Source of the DNA: Haloferacaceae archaeon
GTDB lineage: Archaea > Halobacteriota > Halobacteria > Halobacteriales > Haloferacaceae
DNA length: 12,210 nt
Reading direction: 5' to 3'
Assembly: GCA_003554115.1 (NCBI GenBank)
Contig: PWFE01000030.1
Location: 1-12,210, forward strand
The translations under genes were made by a program, and so were the position numbers. The notes below the pieces were generated by a model. That model made no database searches. It was not told the DNA's origin and was given only the letters and a program-made list of their open reading frames with translations. Shown here piece after piece: positions 1-6,513 of this stretch. How positions within the stretch are numbered: position 1 is the first letter of the stretch; each line of letters starts with the position of its first letter.

Positions 1-144
1 GAAGACAGTTCCGTCGAAACCGATCATGATCTACTGCGGTATATTGCCCTCGAAACCAATCCTGACGAGACGGTTGAGGTGGAGATTATTCGTGACGGTA
101 ATCGACAGACTGTTGAAGTGACACTGGGCGAGCGGCCGTCCTAA
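1..144 (+). CDS. C-terminal end of a probable HtrA/DegP-type serine protease (PDZ end), 5'-truncated
   Basis: An open frame runs from the first base to a TAA at 142-144 and gives 47 residues. They include the segment LETNPDETVEVEIIRDG, followed by a QTVEVTLGERP ending. A 'P-x-E-T-V-x-V-x-I-x-R-D-G' strand pair followed by a short 'V-x-V-T-L-G-E-R' strand and a stop is how the C-terminal PDZ domain of HtrA/DegP proteases usually ends. The catalytic domain lies outside the window, so the assignment rests on this tail alone. If correct, the protein is a secreted or membrane-anchored quality-control protease. Its stop lies 25 bp from the stop of the convergent iron permease. Other PDZ proteins, such as site-2 proteases, are possible. 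Confidence 0.6.
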   Translation, partial: EDSSVETDHDLLRYIALETNPDETVEVEIIRDGNRQTVEVTLGERPS

Positions 145-169
145 CTGCTCGCGAGAGGGGTCCGACGGG

Positions 170-1795
170 CTACGTCTCGTAGCCTTCTTGTCGGAGGATA
201 ATCACCATCGACAGTCCCGAGACAACCAATAAAATCAGCGCAGGAATCGCCGCATAGCCGTACAGGCCGGCGGATTCGGCCGCCCAGATCCGCGTTACCA
301 GCGTCTCGAATCCAGTCGGTCGCAACAGCAGCGTTGCGGGTAGTTCTTTCATCGTTGTCAGAAACACGAGTGCGGCACCAGCAACAACACCGGGTGCGAT
401 CAGCGGCAAGATCACCTGTCTGAACGTCTGTAGTGGGCTGTTGCCCAACGTTCGTGAGGCTTCTGTGAGTCGTGGATTCACCTGCAGAATCGAGGTTCGC
501 GTCGAGCCCACCGACTGCGGAATGAATCGAACCACGTAGGCAAACACCAAAATCGGAATCGACTGATACAGACTGAGTTCGAGACCGCCAACCGAGAAGC
601 CGCCGTAGTTGGCTCCGAAAAACACCAACGCGAGGCCGATTACGATGCCGGGCACTGCATACCCGACGTAGGTCGCACGCTCGAAGATGCCGCCGGCCGA
701 CGAGTCGTACCGCGCCGACAGATACGCAACCGGAATCGCGGCGATGCCGGCGACGATGGCGGCCGCCAGCGCGACGTAGACGGAATTAAGAACGTGAGCC
801 CACTGGAACTGGAAACCCGAGGGCACGTCGGTCTGGCTCGTCAGGAGCCACTGAAAGAAGGTACCGACCGGCAACACCAGCGTGAGAAAGCCGATCAGCC
901 CACAGAAAGCCATCGCAGGCCACTTCCAGCCGCCGAGTTCGATTCGGTGGGTGCCGCCACCGCCGCCGCTGTTGTCGCTGTACAGTGTTTCGTTGCCACG
1001 CACACGGGATTCAACGACGAGAATAAACACGGTCAATGCGACCAACTGCAAGGAGAGAAACGCCGCGTAGTCGCCGCCGCCCAAACTCCGGTGTTCGAGA
1101 TAGATCTGCCGCGTGAATACTTCGGCCTGCATAAATGCAGGCGTCCCGAAATCAGAGACTGCATAGAGGGCAACGAGCAGCCCACCAGCAATGATCGCTG
1201 GACGAATCTGTGGCAAGGTGATCTGCTTGAACGTCGACCAGCGACCGTGGTTGAGCGTTCGGGCGGCGTCGATCAGCGATTTGTCGAACGTTTTGAGCGC
1301 AGCGCGGGTGGTGATATAAATATAGGGATAGGTGTACAGCGCGATGACGACTGTCGCGCCGTGAAGGCCGTAGATCGAGGGTAGCGACTCGACGCCGAGC
1401 GGTGCGAGAATCGACTGGAGTTGGCCCTGTGGCCGAAAGATTGCGACGAACGCGAACGCCCCCAGATAGCTCGGGATTGCCAGCGGGAGGGCAACAACGA
1501 TCGTCCAAAATCTCCGGTAGGGCAGATCAGTTCGAACAGTCAAAAAGGCGAGCGGGACCGCAATCAACAGTGACAACAGGGTGACGCCGACCATGAGCGC
1601 GATGCTGTTGGCGGCAATTTCGAGCGTGCGGAACCGAAACAGAATACTCCCTGCGCGAGTCGGCTCAACGCTGAACGCACGCAAGACGATCCACGTCAGC
1701 GGAAACACCATCGCGGCTGCAACCGCGCCACTCAGCAAGGTGAGCCCGAGTTGGCGAGTGTTCGTCTCCGTGGTCCCGGATGTGTTAGTTGCCAT
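170..1795 (-). CDS. Iron(III) ABC transporter permease, fused two-domain type (FbpB/SfuB-like)
   Basis: This 541-residue inner-membrane permease has two homologous MetI-type halves in one chain, as in FbpB/SfuB/ThiP permeases. Each half carries the cytoplasmic EAA loop that docks the ATPase: DAARTLNHGRWSTFKQITLP at about 176-195 and EASRTLGNSPLQTFRQVILP at about 445-464. About 11-12 hydrophobic segments are visible, six per half being the family norm. A Gly-rich linker (residues about 276-281) joins the halves. The start is ATG at 1793-1795 and the stop is TAG at 170-172. It follows the substrate-binding lipoprotein on the same strand with a 96-bp gap that contains its own repressor-like box. 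No ATPase gene follows. Fe3+ is the likely substrate because of the partner and the boxes; thiamine or another substrate of this permease family cannot be fully excluded. Confidence 0.9.
   Translation of the reverse strand: MATNTSGTTETNTRQLGLTLLSGAVAAAMVFPLTWIVLRAFSVEPTRAGSILFRFRTLEIAANSIALMVGVTLLSLLIAVPLAFLTVRTDLPYRRFWTIVVALPLAIPSYLGAFAFVAIFRPQGQLQSILAPLGVESLPSIYGLHGATVVIALYTYPYIYITTRAALKTFDKSLIDAARTLNHGRWSTFKQITLPQIRPAIIAGGLLVALYAVSDFGTPAFMQAEVFTRQIYLEHRSLGGGDYAAFLSLQLVALTVFILVVESRVRGNETLYSDNSGGGGGTHRIELGGWKWPAMAFCGLIGFLTLVLPVGTFFQWLLTSQTDVPSGFQFQWAHVLNSVYVALAAAIVAGIAAIPVAYLSARYDSSAGGIFERATYVGYAVPGIVIGLALVFFGANYGGFSVGGLELSLYQSIPILVFAYVVRFIPQSVGSTRTSILQVNPRLTEASRTLGNSPLQTFRQVILPLIAPGVVAGAALVFLTTMKELPATLLLRPTGFETLVTRIWAAESAGLYGYAAIPALILLVVSGLSMVIILRQEGYET
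953..967 (-). repeat. Short GCC-type trinucleotide repeat encoding a Gly5 linker
   Basis: Five glycine codons in a row (GGC GGC GGT GGC GGC on the coding strand) lie in the linker between the two permease halves. The run is short and broken by one GGT, so slippage is unlikely to be frequent. A gain or loss of one codon would be tolerated in such a linker. Confidence 0.5.
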
Positions 1796-1818
1796 GAATC
1801 TGCGGCCGTGAGATACTG

Positions 1819-1837
1819 ACCGTCGGCCGCCGACGGT
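1819..1837. repeat. Perfect 19-bp palindrome in the iron-operon intergenic region
   Basis: The arms ACCGTCGGC (1819-1827) and GCCGACGGT (1829-1837) are perfect inverted repeats around a single C at 1828. The element lies between the lipoprotein stop (1892) and the permease start (1795), directly next to the TTAGG-type box at 1839-1852. On the permease strand it is not followed by a T-run, so it does not look like a simple terminator. It could be a DNA operator between the TATA-like element and the transcription start, or an RNA stem separating expression of the two genes. Confidence 0.55.
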
Positions 1838-1838
1838 T

Positions 1839-1852
1839 TTAGGGCTTCCTAA
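1839..1852 (-). promoter_or_regulatory. DtxR/IdeR-like iron box upstream of the permease
   Basis: The 14-bp palindrome TTAGG-GCTT-CCTAA matches the first 14 bases of the DtxR/IdeR box layout (TTAGG, four bases, CCTAA). It lies 44-57 bp before the permease ATG. On the minus strand it overlaps a TATA-like CCTAAAAC, which would put a transcription start near 1812-1815. A bound repressor would then cover the core promoter. A box of the same layout precedes the lipoprotein gene. Confidence 0.65.
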
Positions 1853-1891
1853 CTTGTCGGGGCGTCTGCGGTGTGGGTTCGCTGTGTGAGG

Positions 1892-3028
1892 TTACCTGAG
1901 GCCGGCTTCCCGAAGCAGGTCGACGGCGGGTTCGAGATCGGCCAACTCGTTGAGATCGAATTCCGGCGGGTTGATCTCGTCGAGCGTCGGCAGATCACCG
2001 ACGTACTCAACGCCCTCGATCAGCGCGTACTCGCTGTTCGTCTCGACGAAGAACTCCTGGCCCTCACGCGCCAGCAGGTGGCGGATGAAGTTGCGGGCCA
2101 GCGTTTTGTTGTCGCTCGAATCGAGAACGGCCGCCCCGGAGACGTTGAACAGCGAGCCGATATCACCGTCAGTAAACGTCACGTCGACCGGCACGTCGGG
2201 CTGGTCGGCGAGTAGTCGACCGATGTAGTAGTGGTTGACAAAGCCAACGGAGACCTCCCCAGCAGCCAGAGCCTCCGGCGTTGTCGAGCCACCAGTGTAG
2301 TCGGTGACGCCCGCAGCATCCATATCCTGAAGATACTGGCTGGCTGTCTCGCGGTCGTGTTCGACCATCATCGCCCGAACCCATGCCAGAAACGATCCCG
2401 AGTCGACGCGCCAGCCCATCTCGTCGGTGAATCGGTCGTCGTCAGGGTATCCGAAAATGTCAGTTGGGAGGTCGTCTTCGCTCCAACTGTCGGTGTTGTA
2501 GGCGACACACCGGGTGCGGCCCGAAACGCCTGTCCAGTTGTACTCGGGGTCTCGCCAGCTTTCGCGGACGACCTCGCCGACATCCGAGGTGAGCGGGGCG
2601 GTTCGGCCCAGCCCCTTGAGTGCGCCGAGTGTGCCGGAATCCTGTGTGTACAGTATGTCGGCGGGGCTGTTTTGGCCCTCCTCGTCGATCAGCGACAGGT
2701 GTGTTTCGTTGTCTTCGTACCGAGTGCTGATCGTCAAATCGTCATACTGGGATTCGAGTTCATCGAACAGCCCACCGATCTGGGCCTCACGCCGCCCTGA
2801 ATACACTTCGAGTTCGCCCGACAACTCTGGCAAATCATCCCACGAAGTACCGTCTGCGGTGAGTTCGCTTCCGTCGAAGTCGACCGGTTCAGGATCGACC
2901 TCTGCAGTCCCGCCGATGTCGCCGCCCAGACATCCGGCAACACCACCGACGAGCGTGGCTCCTGTAAGCCCGAGAAACCGACGTCGGTTCGGTGTTACAA
3001 CTTCGTCGACAGGATTGTTGGCTACCAT
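1892..3028 (-). CDS. Iron(III) ABC transporter substrate-binding lipoprotein (Tat-exported, FbpA/FutA-like)
   Basis: This 378-residue protein captures ferric iron outside the cell for the downstream permease. Its N-terminus has a twin-arginine motif (RRRFLG, residues 15-20), a hydrophobic stretch and a lipobox VAGC with the lipidated Cys at 33. This is the usual export and anchoring route of haloarchaeal binding proteins. An acidic linker (about 40-70) precedes the mature fold, which starts with the SGELEVYSGR strand. The sequence NHYY near residue 268 contains the paired tyrosines that bind Fe3+ in FbpA-class proteins. The start is ATG at 3026-3028 and the stop is TAA at 1892-1894. A TATA-like element 25 bp upstream indicates a leaderless mRNA, and a palindromic iron box lies between it and the start codon. 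Confidence 0.9.
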   Translation of the reverse strand: MVANNPVDEVVTPNRRRFLGLTGATLVGGVAGCLGGDIGGTAEVDPEPVDFDGSELTADGTSWDDLPELSGELEVYSGRREAQIGGLFDELESQYDDLTISTRYEDNETHLSLIDEEGQNSPADILYTQDSGTLGALKGLGRTAPLTSDVGEVVRESWRDPEYNWTGVSGRTRCVAYNTDSWSEDDLPTDIFGYPDDDRFTDEMGWRVDSGSFLAWVRAMMVEHDRETASQYLQDMDAAGVTDYTGGSTTPEALAAGEVSVGFVNHYYIGRLLADQPDVPVDVTFTDGDIGSLFNVSGAAVLDSSDNKTLARNFIRHLLAREGQEFFVETNSEYALIEGVEYVGDLPTLDEINPPEFDLNELADLEPAVDLLREAGLR

Positions 3029-3033
3029 ATTTG

Positions 3034-3049
3034 TTTAGGCTTACCTAAA
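3034..3049 (-). promoter_or_regulatory. DtxR/IdeR-like iron box at the promoter of the iron-binding lipoprotein gene
   Basis: TTTAGG-CTTA-CCTAAA is a perfect 6-4-6 palindrome and fits the TTAGG-N4-CCTAA core of DtxR-family boxes. It occupies about -21 to -6 relative to the start codon. It therefore lies between the TATA-like element and the likely transcription start, an ideal place to block RNA polymerase when iron is plentiful. The regulator is probably a metal-dependent DtxR-family protein encoded elsewhere. Confidence 0.75.
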
Positions 3050-3056
3050 AAATAAA
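3047..3056 (-). promoter_or_regulatory. TATA-like element of the iron-binding lipoprotein gene
   Basis: On the minus strand this reads TTTATTTTTT. The TTTATT part (3051-3056) is centred about 25 bp before the ATG, which fits a leaderless archaeal promoter. It partly overlaps the iron box. The T-run could also serve as the terminator of the zinc-hydrolase transcript arriving from the right. Confidence 0.6.
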
Positions 3057-3100
3057 GCCGTTACGATTTAGGGAGACCAAAACCTGTGTTGATCGACAAC

Positions 3101-3126
3101 CGAGACGTCCGTATTCGAGACGGACG
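3101..3126. repeat. Inverted and direct repeat downstream of the zinc-hydrolase gene
   Basis: CGTCCGT (3106-3112) and ACGGACG (3120-3126) form a 7-bp stem with a 7-nt loop. CGAGACG also occurs twice, at 3101-3107 and 3116-3122. The element lies about 30 bp past the hydrolase stop codon, so it may form a 3' stem in that mRNA. No T-run follows directly, and the role is uncertain. Confidence 0.35.
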
Positions 3127-3155
3127 GTGTGTCGACTCTCTGAGCGTGAGTCCAA

Positions 3156-4142
3156 TCAGTCGATTTTCTCGGCGATCCCCACAAGCGTCTGGCCCGCCGT
3201 CACCGTCGACTCCCGCGCAATCGAGTAGACGACGCCGGCGCGGTCGGCGGTGGCCTCATCGAGCGACTCGTAGCTTGTCGGCTCATACACCGTCCCGAGA
3301 TGGTCGCCGGCCTCAACTCGCTGGCCGAGCGTGAGCTCCTCGTCGACGACGAACAGCCCCGAGTCGGCCGCACGCACGCGCCCAAGGTGATTCCGGGCGC
3401 GGGTGCCGTCCCACGGGTCGGGCTCACCCGCAAGCAGACCCACCTGTCGACACACATCGAGCAGGCCGTCGAGTCCTGTTCTAATTGCAGCTTCCTCGAG
3501 CTGTTTGTTCGAACCGAGTTCCGGCGTGATCGAAGGGATGCCCGCACGGGTGGCGGCCACCCGGAGCTTGCCCGCGAAGTTCCGGTCGACCCACTCTTCG
3601 TTGGCCTCCTCGCCGGCAGCTTCAGCCAACAGTAGGTCAGTGCCAAAGGCTTCGGCAAGCCGCCGGGACTCTCGGTCGCCACGGAGATAGACCGTATGAG
3701 TCAGCATCTCTGGACTTCCTGTGTGGAGGTCGACAATGGCGTCTGCGCTTTCGATTTCGTCCCACAGCCGGGCGGCCATCCGCTGGTGAATCGATCCCTC
3801 AGAATCGCCGGGCCAACAGCGGTTCATGTTCGGGGTGGCCGAATCGATGATTTCGGGTGTGGTGTACGATACCCGATCAAAGGTGAGCGGGTCGGCCACC
3901 GGTACGACAATCAGCGTGCCGTTGATTCGAGGGGCGTCTGGGGCGGTGAGTCGACCATGGAGTCGCCGAAGCAACTCGGTGCCGTTGATCTCGCGGCCGT
4001 GCTGGGCCGCCTGCACATAGCATGTCGGTCCCTCACCCGTCCCGTAGCGGTGAATGGTGGTTTCGATTCGAACGCCGGAGGGCAACCGCGCCAGCGTCAC
4101 ACGCACAGCAGTGTGCATACCCACTGAGAGGCGTTCCAACAC
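3156..4142 (-). CDS. M14-family zinc hydrolase, succinylglutamate desuccinylase/aspartoacylase type
   Basis: This 328-residue protein probably hydrolyses an N-acyl amino acid or related amide; the substrate cannot be read from the sequence. The zinc-site motifs are present: HGRE (His48, Glu51) and DLHTG (His140). MNRCWPG (about 106-112) supplies the family's Asn-Arg substrate motif, and ITPELG holds the likely catalytic Glu208. A C-terminal barrel-like domain (about 250-328) is typical of the AstE/AspA group. No arginine-degradation genes are nearby, so astE itself is unlikely. Two starts are possible: GTG at 4140-4142, used here because a minus-strand ATAAAA lies about 29 bp upstream, or ATG at 4116-4118, giving 320 residues. 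It is divergent from upp. The stop is TGA at 3156-3158. Confidence 0.85.
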   Translation of the reverse strand: MLERLSVGMHTAVRVTLARLPSGVRIETTIHRYGTGEGPTCYVQAAQHGREINGTELLRRLHGRLTAPDAPRINGTLIVVPVADPLTFDRVSYTTPEIIDSATPNMNRCWPGDSEGSIHQRMAARLWDEIESADAIVDLHTGSPEMLTHTVYLRGDRESRRLAEAFGTDLLLAEAAGEEANEEWVDRNFAGKLRVAATRAGIPSITPELGSNKQLEEAAIRTGLDGLLDVCRQVGLLAGEPDPWDGTRARNHLGRVRAADSGLFVVDEELTLGQRVEAGDHLGTVYEPTSYESLDEATADRAGVVYSIARESTVTAGQTLVGIAEKID

Positions 4143-4167
4143 TGTAGTTGTAGACCCTTGTCGACCG

Positions 4168-4175
4168 GTTTTATG
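4168..4175. promoter_or_regulatory. TATA-like element between the divergent zinc hydrolase and upp, possibly shared
   Basis: GTTTTATG at 4168-4175 reads TTTTAT toward upp and ATAAAA toward the hydrolase. It is centred about 27 bp before the upp ATG (4199) and about 29 bp before the hydrolase GTG (4142). It is the only AT-rich block in the 56-bp gap. upp therefore looks leaderless, and the element may serve both directions. Confidence 0.55.
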
Positions 4176-4198
4176 GGGTTGATTCCCTCAGTTGGTGT

Positions 4199-4876
4199 AT
4201 GGCAATCGAAACCAGAGAGCATGCTCATCTCATCACCCACGCGCTGGCGACCGATACGCTGTCGACGCTTCGGTCGGTCGAGACCTCGCAGGTCGAGTTT
4301 CGGGAGGGACTCGTCCAGTTGGGTCGGCTCTGTGGCTACGAAATTATCGACGGTGTGATGGACACCGAGTTCATCCCGATCCAGACACCGCTTGCAGAGA
4401 CGACCGGCGAGCGGGTCAAAGGCCTTGAGAACGTTGTCATCATCAACGTGTTGCGGGCGGCCACCCCCTTCGTCGAGGGGCTTCTCACGGCCTTTCCGCG
4501 AGCCAAACAGGGCGTCATCTCGGCAGGCCGCGACGAGTCAGCAGGCATGAACGACGACGGTGAGTTTCCGATCACGATAGATTACGTCAAACTCCCTGAA
4601 ATCACGGCCAAAGAGACGGTGATCGTCGCCGATCCCATGCTTGCGACTGGCTCGACGATGTGTGCGGTGCTCGAACACGTCATCGAGGCAGCCGTCGACT
4701 ACGAAAACTTGTTTGTGCTCTCGGCGGTCTCGGCTCCGCCTGGTGTCGTCCGGCTCAGCGAGCAGGTTCCCGAGGCCGACCTGCTTACGGTCGCTATCGA
4801 TGACCGGCTCGACGAAGATGGGTATATCGTCCCCGGGTTGGGCGATGCAGGCGACCGGACCTTTGGCACCACCTAA
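4199..4876 (+). CDS. upp: Uracil phosphoribosyltransferase
   Basis: This 225-residue cytoplasmic enzyme joins uracil and PRPP to make UMP in pyrimidine salvage. The PRPP-binding loop [13 protein letters not shown] is at residues 141-153. The uracil-binding C-terminal signature [12 protein letters not shown] is at about 209-220 and ends in the usual TFGT. An N-terminal [10 protein letters not shown] segment (82-91), which contacts phosphate in the family, is also present, so the protein looks full length and active. The start is ATG at 4199-4201, with a TATA-like element about 27 bp upstream and no leader. It is the only complete plus-strand gene in the window. Its stop (TAA, 4874-4876) is 6 bp from the stop of the convergent YigZ-family gene. 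Confidence 0.96.
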   Translation: MAIETREHAHLITHALATDTLSTLRSVETSQVEFREGLVQLGRLCGYEIIDGVMDTEFIPIQTPLAETTGERVKGLENVVIINVLRAATPFVEGLLTAFPRAKQGVISAGRDESAGMNDDGEFPITIDYVKLPEITAKETVIVADPMLATGSTMCAVLEHVIEAAVDYENLFVLSAVSAPPGVVRLSEQVPEADLLTVAIDDRLDEDGYIVPGLGDAGDRTFGTT

Positions 4877-4882
4877 TCGGGA

Positions 4883-5509
4883 TTACTCGATCTCAACCCG
4901 GCCGCTGGTCGCATTTAAGAGTCGTTCCCGAAGCGCGGCCGCCTCGTCGACCGGCACCCGAACCGCAAAGCCGGCGCGTTCGTCATAGCTAGCCGCAAAC
5001 TCGACGTCTTCGGACTCCAGAATCCCGCGTACGGTGCCCGAATCATCATACTCGACGGTTGCCTCGAATCGCTCGTGTGGCACCTGTTCGACGATCCCGG
5101 CATCGTCGACGGCTCGCTTGACGGCTCCGGAGTAGGCACGGGCTAACCCGCCGACACCGAGGTTAGTCCCCCCATAGTAGCGCGTGACGACCGCCACGAG
5201 GTTCTGGAGGTCCTGCTGGACGAGCACGTTCAGTGCGGGTTTGCCCGACGAACCGCTGGGTTCGCCGTCATCGCTGCACCACTCTCTGAGCATTACTTCG
5301 CCCAAGCGGTCGGCCGATGTCTCACCGGCCGGCACGCGGTAGGCCGGGACGTGGTGGGTTGCATCGGGGTACGTCGAGCGAACCTCCTCGATGAATGTCT
5401 CGGCCTCTGCGAGGGTGTCGACGGGCTCGACGACAGCAATAAACTCCGAGCCCTGCCGGTCGAGTGTGGCTTCGCCGCGGCCGTCGACGGTCCGAAACGG
5501 ATCAGTCAC
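4883..5509 (-). CDS. YigZ/IMPACT-family protein (UPF0029)
   Basis: This 208-residue soluble protein belongs to the YigZ/IMPACT family. The signature CSDDGEPSGSSGKPAL is at residues 78-93 and VVTRYYGGTNLGVGGLARAY is at 107-126. The C-terminal part, about 145-208, fits the ferredoxin-like DUF1949 domain of bacterial YigZ. The biochemical role of the prokaryotic proteins is not settled; eukaryotic IMPACT inhibits the Gcn2 kinase, which has no evident counterpart here. The start is a GTG at 5507-5509. It is supported by a strong TATA-like element 17-30 bp upstream, which suggests a leaderless GTG-start mRNA. It is convergent with upp and lies 30 bp behind the membrane-protein gene. The stop is TAA at 4883-4885. 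Confidence 0.92.
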   Translation of the reverse strand: MTDPFRTVDGRGEATLDRQGSEFIAVVEPVDTLAEAETFIEEVRSTYPDATHHVPAYRVPAGETSADRLGEVMLREWCSDDGEPSGSSGKPALNVLVQQDLQNLVAVVTRYYGGTNLGVGGLARAYSGAVKRAVDDAGIVEQVPHERFEATVEYDDSGTVRGILESEDVEFAASYDERAGFAVRVPVDEAAALRERLLNATSGRVEIE

Positions 5510-5525
5510 ACCGCGAATTAGGTGG

Positions 5526-5539
5526 TAAATATATAAGTA
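5526..5539 (-). promoter_or_regulatory. TATA-like element of the YigZ-family gene
   Basis: On the minus strand TACTTATATATTTA is the most AT-rich block around. It ends 17 bp before the GTG start and is centred about 24 bp away, as for a leaderless archaeal promoter. It starts directly after the stop codon of the preceding gene (5540), so the YigZ-family gene has its own promoter although it is packed behind the membrane-protein gene. Confidence 0.6.
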
Positions 5540-5968
5540 CTACTGGTCGTCGACGTCGGCTGTCGGAACCGGCGAGCCGTAGCGGTCGGGGTGATGCAAA
5601 TAAAACAGCCCGGCGAACGCCAAGATACCGAGCAGTTCGGCGAGCTTTGAGACTGCCGCCAGCGGATCGCCAGCCAGCGACTCAAGTGGTGCGGGCGTCA
5701 CCAGCAGATAGCCGACCAACAGCGCGGCAAGAATCCCACCGCCAAGCGCGCTGAGTCGACGGTAGTGGTAGCCGCGAAACAGGGCCGCTGCAACGGCGAC
5801 CAACACCAGCGCGGCTGGCACGAACAGAAACGGTCGACTGTCTGCGACCGGATTGAACAACAGAGAGACTGAGAGCCGCGGAATCGCCCAGAGGAGATGG
5901 ATCGCCGCGACGACGAGTGTGGCCTGAATCGCAAGCAGTCGACACACGCGTTCGACCAGCGGCGACAT
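5540..5968 (-). CDS. Small integral membrane protein with four predicted helices, function unknown
   Basis: This 142-residue protein has hydrophobic segments at about 11-30, 46-64, 73-91 and 104-124. Charged connecting stretches (such as RGYHYRR, 65-71) separate them, and the C-terminal tail ends in Asp-rich residues. I recognise no catalytic motif or named family; it looks like the small multi-pass proteins common in haloarchaeal genomes. The ATG at 5966-5968 shares its A with the TGA of the upstream HTH-ACT gene (TGATG), so translation is probably coupled and the two proteins are made together. The stop is TAG at 5540-5542. Composition matches the neighbours and there is no sign of transfer. 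Confidence 0.8.
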   Translation of the reverse strand: MSPLVERVCRLLAIQATLVVAAIHLLWAIPRLSVSLLFNPVADSRPFLFVPAALVLVAVAAALFRGYHYRRLSALGGGILAALLVGYLLVTPAPLESLAGDPLAAVSKLAELLGILAFAGLFYLHHPDRYGSPVPTADVDDQ

Positions 5969-6468
5969 CAGAACTCGACCCGGCGGACAAAGGGTAGTTC
6001 GCGGATCGAGACCAACAGCTCGCCCGAAATATCCTCGTCGGTGATCACGTGCAGCCGCGGCTCGTCAGTGAACTCGGGGTCCTCGCTGATGATCTGGCGG
6101 ATCGAGATGTCGTGGTCAGCAATGAGTTCCGAAACGGTGGCGACAATGCCGGATTCGTCTGCGGCGTCGACCTCGACGGTCATCACTGTGAGATCCAATA
6201 CGGGTGCGAGATCCCGGAGGCTCGGAATCGCCGAGATGTTCTCGAAAATGCGCCGGAGTTCAGGGTCACTGCGGATGGCGTCAGTTGTCGAATCGACTAC
6301 TCGGCGGTCGACATCGATTTCGCGGGCGATTCCGGTGTAGGGGATTTCGATGCCACCCGAGACGACCCGGCCCTCCTTGTTGACCGAAAAGCCGCGTTCG
6401 AGTAGAAGCCGGATAACCGCCTGCTGGCTCGGGCTTCCCTCGAACTTCTCCATTATTTCATCGAACAC
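5968..6468 (-). CDS. HTH-ACT domain protein, probable regulator of amino-acid metabolism (COG2150-like)
   Basis: This 166-residue protein begins with a helical segment (about 12-70, with QQAVIRLLLERGFSV and a basic-acidic IAREIDVDRRVVDSTTDAIR stretch) that fits a winged helix-turn-helix. It ends in an ACT domain (about 95-166, starting LTVMTVEVDAADESGIVATV) of the kind that binds amino acids. The layout matches the archaeal COG2150 'regulator of amino acid metabolism' proteins. The ligand and targets are unknown. The start is taken as GTG at 6466-6468 because a Shine-Dalgarno GGAGGT lies 8 bp upstream; an internal ATG at 6451-6453 is less well placed. It follows hisB by 45 bp and overlaps the membrane-protein gene by one base. 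Confidence 0.85.
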   Translation of the reverse strand: MFDEIMEKFEGSPSQQAVIRLLLERGFSVNKEGRVVSGGIEIPYTGIAREIDVDRRVVDSTTDAIRSDPELRRIFENISAIPSLRDLAPVLDLTVMTVEVDAADESGIVATVSELIADHDISIRQIISEDPEFTDEPRLHVITDEDISGELLVSIRELPFVRRVEF

Positions 6469-6476
6469 GAGTAGGA

Positions 6477-6482
6477 ACCTCC
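6477..6482 (-). promoter_or_regulatory. Shine-Dalgarno sequence that fixes the GTG start of the HTH-ACT gene
   Basis: GGAGGT on the minus strand ends 8 bases before the GTG at 6468. It is the clearest Shine-Dalgarno sequence I see in the window, where most starts look leaderless or overlapping. It implies that this gene is read from a message with upstream RNA, most simply a hisB read-through transcript. Confidence 0.65.
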
Positions 6483-6513
6483 TAACGGTGGTGAGTGGGT
6501 ATTCATGCGAGGC

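Noticed and set aside
6472..6484. Imperfect TAGGA...TCCTA palindrome before the HTH-ACT gene, resembling the iron boxes
   Set aside because: The spacing between half-sites differs from the TTAGG-N4-CCTAA layout, and the core is explained by the Shine-Dalgarno sequence GGAGGT.
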